A stretch of DNA of 46,470 bases. It comes from Oscillospiraceae bacterium (GTDB taxonomy: Bacteria; Bacillota; Clostridia; Oscillospirales; Oscillospiraceae). The notes under the pieces were generated by a model. The model had not been told where the DNA came from and ran no database searches. It was given only the letters and a program-made list of their open reading frames with translations. Position 1 is the first letter of the stretch. Every line of letters begins with the position of its first letter. Made by a program: the position numbers and the translations under genes. Where the stretch lies: the NCBI GenBank assembly GCA_017461445.1, contig JAFTXW010000028.1, positions 1 to 46,470 of the forward strand, written 5' to 3'. Of this stretch, positions 43,692-46,470 are shown piece by piece.

Positions 43692-44296
43692 ATTTTCCCT
43701 CCTGCCAGTTCTTTCTGTTTGTCCATAAAATATTTTCCGCACTTGGCCACTTCCCCCATGACCTGGCGGAAGCCCTTTTCGGTTTTGTACCAGTCCGAAG
43801 CGGAAATTTCCTGGGTATCCGTCGGCACCACGAGAAGTTCAACACCGGGAAAATGGCAGGAATAGGACAGAAATGCGCGCCTTGCGTGGAAGGCCTGACA
43901 GCAGAGGATCGCCCGCTTCACCGTGATTCCCAGTTCCCGCAGCACCTGAGCAGAAAACATGGCGTTTTCCATAGAATTCGTCGCCTTATCCTCCCGGAGG
44001 ATGGCACTTTCCGAGACACCGTTTTCCATCAGAATATGCCTGCAATAGTCAAAATCTGTTTTGTATTCTCCCATATAGCGGGGATTGTCGATATTCTCCG
44101 AAGCAAACCGCCCCAGCGAGGAAGAATACATCCCGGAAGGCAGTACATAAGGCGCGTACCCATCCCGGTAAAGCTCCGCTGCCCGCTCTGTAATGGCAGA
44201 TTTGGAGGTCCCGGGGATCAGGATGACATCCGCCTTTTCCGGCAGATCACTTATGAATATGAATTTAGTTACGTCTGTTATGGCTCGCTTTCTCAC
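43688..44296 (-). CDS. YdcF/DUF218-family protein
   Basis: The 202-residue protein starts at a GTG (44296), seven bases after GGAGG. It has the YdcF fold pattern: ADVILIPGTSKSAITERAAELYRDG, VLPSGM, then DKATNSMENAMFSAQVL and AILCCQAFHARRAFLSYSC. The family is thought to bind or act on nucleotide- or SAM-like ligands, and some membrane relatives act in envelope biogenesis. No membrane segment is present here. It is the first gene of a two-gene unit with the NUDIX hydrolase. Confidence 0.85.
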   Translation of the reverse strand: MRKRAITDVTKFIFISDLPEKADVILIPGTSKSAITERAAELYRDGYAPYVLPSGMYSSSLGRFASENIDNPRYMGEYKTDFDYCRHILMENGVSESAILREDKATNSMENAMFSAQVLRELGITVKRAILCCQAFHARRAFLSYSCHFPGVELLVVPTDTQEISASDWYKTEKGFRQVMGEVAKCGKYFMDKQKELAGGKI

Positions 44297-44329
44297 TAAT
44301 ACACCTCCCGAAACTTGTTCTTCCGTTCA

Positions 44330-44577
44330 CAGTCCTACGGACTGCTCCCGGATAAGAAGGGATTTTCCCACGGACTAAAAAAGTGCCCACCGGACACTTT
44401 TTTACCTCGCTTCACTCGGCCGTCCTTTCAAATCCCGCGCCCATCAAAGTTACGGAACGAGAGGGATTTGATTGCCTTTCTGCTATGCAGAAAGTAATGT
44501 AGCGACCAGTTTTTGAACTGGTCGCCGAAACCGTCCACTGGACGGTTTCATTTAGATGGGTTCAAATCCCTTCTAAA
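44330..44577. repeat. Cluster of short-loop hairpins beside tRNA-Ser
   Basis: Seven inverted repeats follow one another: CAGTCC/GGACTG (44330-44344), AAAAAAGTG/CACTTTTTT (about 44378-44403), CAAATCCC/GGGATTTG (about 44429-44470), CTTTCTGC/GCAGAAAG (44476-44494), GCGACCAGTT/AACTGGTCGC (44502-44525), GAAACCGTCC/GGACGGTTTC (44527-44549) and TTTAGATGGG/CCCTTCTAAA (44551-44577). No gene is present. A structured RNA or the remains of a palindromic mobile element are both possible. Confidence 0.55.
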
Positions 44578-44578
44578 C

Positions 44579-44617
44579 CAGAAAAGAAGACCACCCGATG
44601 GGTGGTCTTCTTTTCTG
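44579..44617 (-). terminator. Terminator of tRNA-Ser
   Basis: GAAAAGAAGACCACCC (44581-44596) pairs with GGGTGGTCTTCTTTTC (44600-44615), and the pairing runs on into the CCA end of the tRNA. The loop is three bases. Confidence 0.88.
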
Positions 44618-44707
44618 GCGGAGTGAGAGGGATTTGAACCCTCGCGCGGCTTTTGACCGCCTACTCCCTTAGCAGGGGAGCCCCTTCGGCCTCTTGGGTA
44701 TCACTCC
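44616..44707 (-). tRNA. tRNA-Ser (anticodon GCT)
   Basis: The minus strand gives acceptor GGAGTGA / TCACTCC, D-arm, anticodon arm with GCT in the loop TGCTAAG, a long variable arm and T-arm GAGGGTTCAAATCCCTC, then G-CCA. Length is 92 bases including CCA. Confidence 0.96.
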
Positions 44708-44736
44708 GAATACAAGAAATATTTGATTGCCAAAGT

Positions 44737-44765
44737 ATTCTAGCATACCCCTCCCCTTTTGTCAA
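44737..44765 (-). promoter_or_regulatory. Promoter of tRNA-Ser
   Basis: On the minus strand a perfect TTGACA (44760-44765) and TAGAAT (44737-44742) are 17 bases apart, about 30 bases before the tRNA. Confidence 0.8.
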
Positions 44766-44794
44766 GCCCAAATTCCATTCTGCGGGAAAATATC

Positions 44795-44823
44795 TTGCCA
44801 ATCTCCAGGATCAGCAGTATAAT
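44795..44823 (+). promoter_or_regulatory. Promoter of the M20 peptidase gene
   Basis: TTGCCA (44795-44800) and TATAAT (44818-44823) are 17 bases apart, 29 bases before the start codon. Confidence 0.75.
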
Positions 44824-44851
44824 GGCAAAAACAAATTTGGAGGTATCATCC

Positions 44852-45985
44852 ATGGATTTTACACAGGACATTCACGATTATCTCGATCGGCACCGGCGGG
44901 AAGCCTTCGATCTGCTTGTGGAGCTGGCGCAAATCCCCGCTCCTTCCCATCACGAGGAAAAGCGCGCCCAATTCTGCCTGGACTGGCTGAAAGCACAAGG
45001 AGCGGAAACCGCCTATATCGACGAAGCCCTGAACGTGGTCTACCCTATCGGCTGCACAGGCGATGATCCCCTGATGGTTTTCATGGCCCACAGCGATGTG
45101 GTGTTTCCCGATACCACTTCCCTGCCCTTGACCATCGCTGACGGAAAGATCCACTGCCCCGGTGTTGGCGATGACACCGCAAATGTGGTGGCTCTGCTGA
45201 TGGCGTCAAAATACATCACAGAGCTGAAGCTTATCCCCAAGGATTGCGGTATTCTTCTGGTAGTCAATTCCTGCGAGGAGGGTCTGGGCAATCTGAATGG
45301 CTCCCGGAAAATCATGGAGGATTTCGGCGGCCGTATCCGGGAATTCATCACCTTCGACGGTAACGCATCCTCCATTGTGAATGATGCCGTTGGTTCCAAG
45401 CGGTACCGGGTGGAGATTGATACGGAGGGTGGACACTCCTATGGCAATTTTTGCAACCGCAATGCCATCGCCTATCTTGCCTCCATGATCGATACCCTCT
45501 ATACTGTCAAGGTTCCGCCCATCGGCCGGACTACCTTCAACGTGGGTACTATCTCAGGCGGCACCTCTGTCAATACCATTGCCCAGCACGCGGAGATGCT
45601 CTATGAATTCCGCTCCAATAAGCGGGAAGCTCTTGCTATTATGGAGCGGCATTTTACCGCCGCTATCGAACTCTACCGTGCCAAGGGAATCCGCGTCACG
45701 GTGACCCAGCTGGGTGACCGTCCCTGCTCCGGGGATGTGGATGCCGCACTGGAAGCCGCGCTCTCTCAACGGGCCGCAGAAACCGTACAGCGGCATTATG
45801 GCATTGAAGCCCAGTTCGGCGCAGGCTCCACGGACTGCAATGTGCCTTTATCCATAGGTATTCCCGCAGTTTGTGTAGGCTGCGCCATCGGCCACGGTGC
45901 CCACACACGGGAAGAATGTGTAGAAATCGACAGTCTGCGGCCAGGCCTGGCATTAGCCCTTGATTTGATCCTGCATCACTTTTGA
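44852..45985 (+). CDS. M20-family metallopeptidase
   Basis: I start it at the ATG at 44852 (MDFTQDIHDYL), since GGAGG lies nine bases upstream and the promoter is inside the longer frame. The protein has 377 residues. Zinc-ligand and catalytic positions are seen in MAHSDVVFPD (His80, Asp82), GVGDDTANVVALL (Asp107 or Asp108), and the Glu pair SCEEGLGN (142-143). The lid/dimerisation domain starts near 195 (DTEGGHSYG), and GHGAHTREECVEI carries the last His. The nearest types are the peptidase T and dipeptidase-like M20 enzymes, probably cleaving small peptides or acylated amino acids in the cytoplasm. The exact substrate cannot be told. Confidence 0.9.
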   Translation: MDFTQDIHDYLDRHRREAFDLLVELAQIPAPSHHEEKRAQFCLDWLKAQGAETAYIDEALNVVYPIGCTGDDPLMVFMAHSDVVFPDTTSLPLTIADGKIHCPGVGDDTANVVALLMASKYITELKLIPKDCGILLVVNSCEEGLGNLNGSRKIMEDFGGRIREFITFDGNASSIVNDAVGSKRYRVEIDTEGGHSYGNFCNRNAIAYLASMIDTLYTVKVPPIGRTTFNVGTISGGTSVNTIAQHAEMLYEFRSNKREALAIMERHFTAAIELYRAKGIRVTVTQLGDRPCSGDVDAALEAALSQRAAETVQRHYGIEAQFGAGSTDCNVPLSIGIPAVCVGCAIGHGAHTREECVEIDSLRPGLALALDLILHHF

Positions 45986-45993
45986 TACCATAA

Positions 45994-46026
45994 AAAACAG
46001 GAGCTGCTGAATGCAGCCCCTGTTTT
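45994..46026 (+). terminator. Terminator after the M20 peptidase gene
   Basis: AAAACAGGAGCTGC pairs with GCAGCCCCTGTTTT (one mismatch) around a five-base loop. Confidence 0.8.
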
Positions 46027-46096
46027 GTGAAGAGAGTACAAAAAAGATATTTTCAACATTTCATATCAGAGATTCGAACTCAAGGTTAGCTTATCA

Positions 46097-46265
46097 GTGA
46101 AATATTTTGCAAATGCAAAATGTGAAATAATGACTTCGTTATTGTGAAATTTGATGCTTTGCATCAAGTGAAATGAAATAAATCCACCCAGGCCCGCAGT
46201 CATTTCACAGCGAAGCTATTTCACACGCGAAGCGTATTTCACAAATCCCGCGGGGATTTATTTCG
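46097..46265. repeat. Modular hairpin array flanked by GTGAAAT / ATTTCAC
   Basis: GTGAAAT occurs at 46097, 46122, 46144 and 46168, and its complement ATTTCAC at 46202, 46218 and 46236, with a degenerate copy at 46260. Between neighbouring copies lies a small hairpin of different sequence: ATTTTGCA/TGCAAAAT, AATGAC/GTTATT, TTGATGC/GCATCAA, AGC/GCT, ACGC/GCGT, AAATCCC/GGGATTT. The whole is a large palindrome with a short unpaired centre (about 46176-46200). Confidence 0.75.
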
Positions 46266-46268
46266 TTG

Positions 46269-46296
46269 AAAAAAGCACGCTGAAGCGTGCTTTTTT
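46269..46296. terminator. Terminator closing the hairpin array
   Basis: AAAAAAGCACGCT and AGCGTGCTTTTTT pair around a two-base loop and are followed by CTGG. It lies four bases after the last module of the array. Confidence 0.85.
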
Positions 46297-46470
46297 CTGG
46301 CATTGTACTTAACAATTGATACAAAAGACCGGTAGTGTCAAGAGTTATGCGCAAAATTGTTTTCAGTGTCTGGTAGAAATCTATTACATGGGGGCGCCAA
46401 TGCGCCCCTTGGTTACTTTTTAGCGGTCAGGGCGCAAAGGGTCAAGGGCGGCGTTAGCCGCTCGTCTTGC
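46297..46470. other. Non-coding end of the window, possible mobile element edge
   Basis: No frame with a ribosome binding site is visible. GGGGCGC and GCGCCCC form a terminator-like hairpin near 46393-46411. GGTAGTGTCAAG near 46332 looks like the start of an insertion element end, but no second end lies inside the window. Confidence 0.35.

Noticed and set aside
44551-44580. A plus-strand tRNA ending in CCA at 44580
   Set aside because: Only a T-arm-like hairpin and CCA are present; no anticodon arm or D-arm can be folded upstream.
46097-46296. CRISPR array
   Set aside because: The repeat units are only seven bases, change orientation at the centre, and the spacers are themselves hairpins of unequal length.

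Overview
The window is about 46 kb of chromosomal DNA from a spore-forming anaerobic Firmicute, most likely a member of the Clostridia close to the Oscillospiraceae/Ruminococcaceae. This rests on spore genes (a CotJC-type manganese catalase end, spoIIAA-spoIIAB-sigF, yqfC, yqfD, ylbJ, yunB), strong GGAGG-type ribosome binding sites, a T-box in front of valS, and a Re-citrate synthase-like enzyme in place of an ordinary citrate synthase. Most of the window is core housekeeping sequence. The accessory part is small: two gene remnants, one MITE with perfect ends, a family of dispersed palindromic repeats and two clusters of hairpins.

Layout. 1-7.2 kb: the end of a manganese catalase, a family 79-like glycoside hydrolase, a decayed oxidoreductase fragment, a flavoredoxin-like protein, and a four-gene operon equivalent to Bacillus ydjG-ydjH-ydjI plus a small membrane protein. 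6.7-13 kb (minus): a coiled-coil protein, coaD, rsmD and uvrC, an HPr-like protein with its own promoter, and mutS2. 13-19 kb (minus): yqfC-yqfD-phoH-ybeY-GNAT-era-yqzL-recO-ATPase, probably one transcription unit running into mutS2. It matches the conserved Firmicute order but lacks yqfF, dgkA and cdd. 19-20.2 kb (plus): ylbJ and a cysteine-rich small protein. 20.4-27 kb (minus): ligA-yunB, pcrA and the spoIIA operon. 27-28.1 kb: an XRE/TPR regulator. 28.2-31.2 kb: valS with a T-box and a possible leader peptide. 31.2-34.7 kb: a MITE, a membrane glycosyltransferase, a two-component system and an AraC-type remnant. 34.8-37.1 kb: yajC, tgt and an acetyltransferase.

37.3-42.5 kb is the most coherent metabolic unit: Re-citrate synthase-like enzyme, GntR/FCD regulator, aconitase and isocitrate dehydrogenase. 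Together they would convert oxaloacetate and acetyl-CoA to 2-oxoglutarate for glutamate synthesis, the oxidative half of an incomplete TCA cycle. A GTATAC-centred palindrome over the -10 box suggests control by the regulator encoded in the operon.

42.6-46.5 kb: two identical tRNA-Leu(CAG) genes, a ferredoxin-thioredoxin reductase catalytic-chain-like protein, a NUDIX/YdcF pair, a hairpin-rich stretch next to tRNA-Ser(GCT), an M20 peptidase, and a final non-coding stretch with a modular hairpin array (GTGAAAT ... ATTTCAC) ending in a terminator. I found no rRNA, CRISPR array, prophage or intact transposase gene, and no clearly new multi-gene system. The least explained signals are the repeat families and hairpin arrays.
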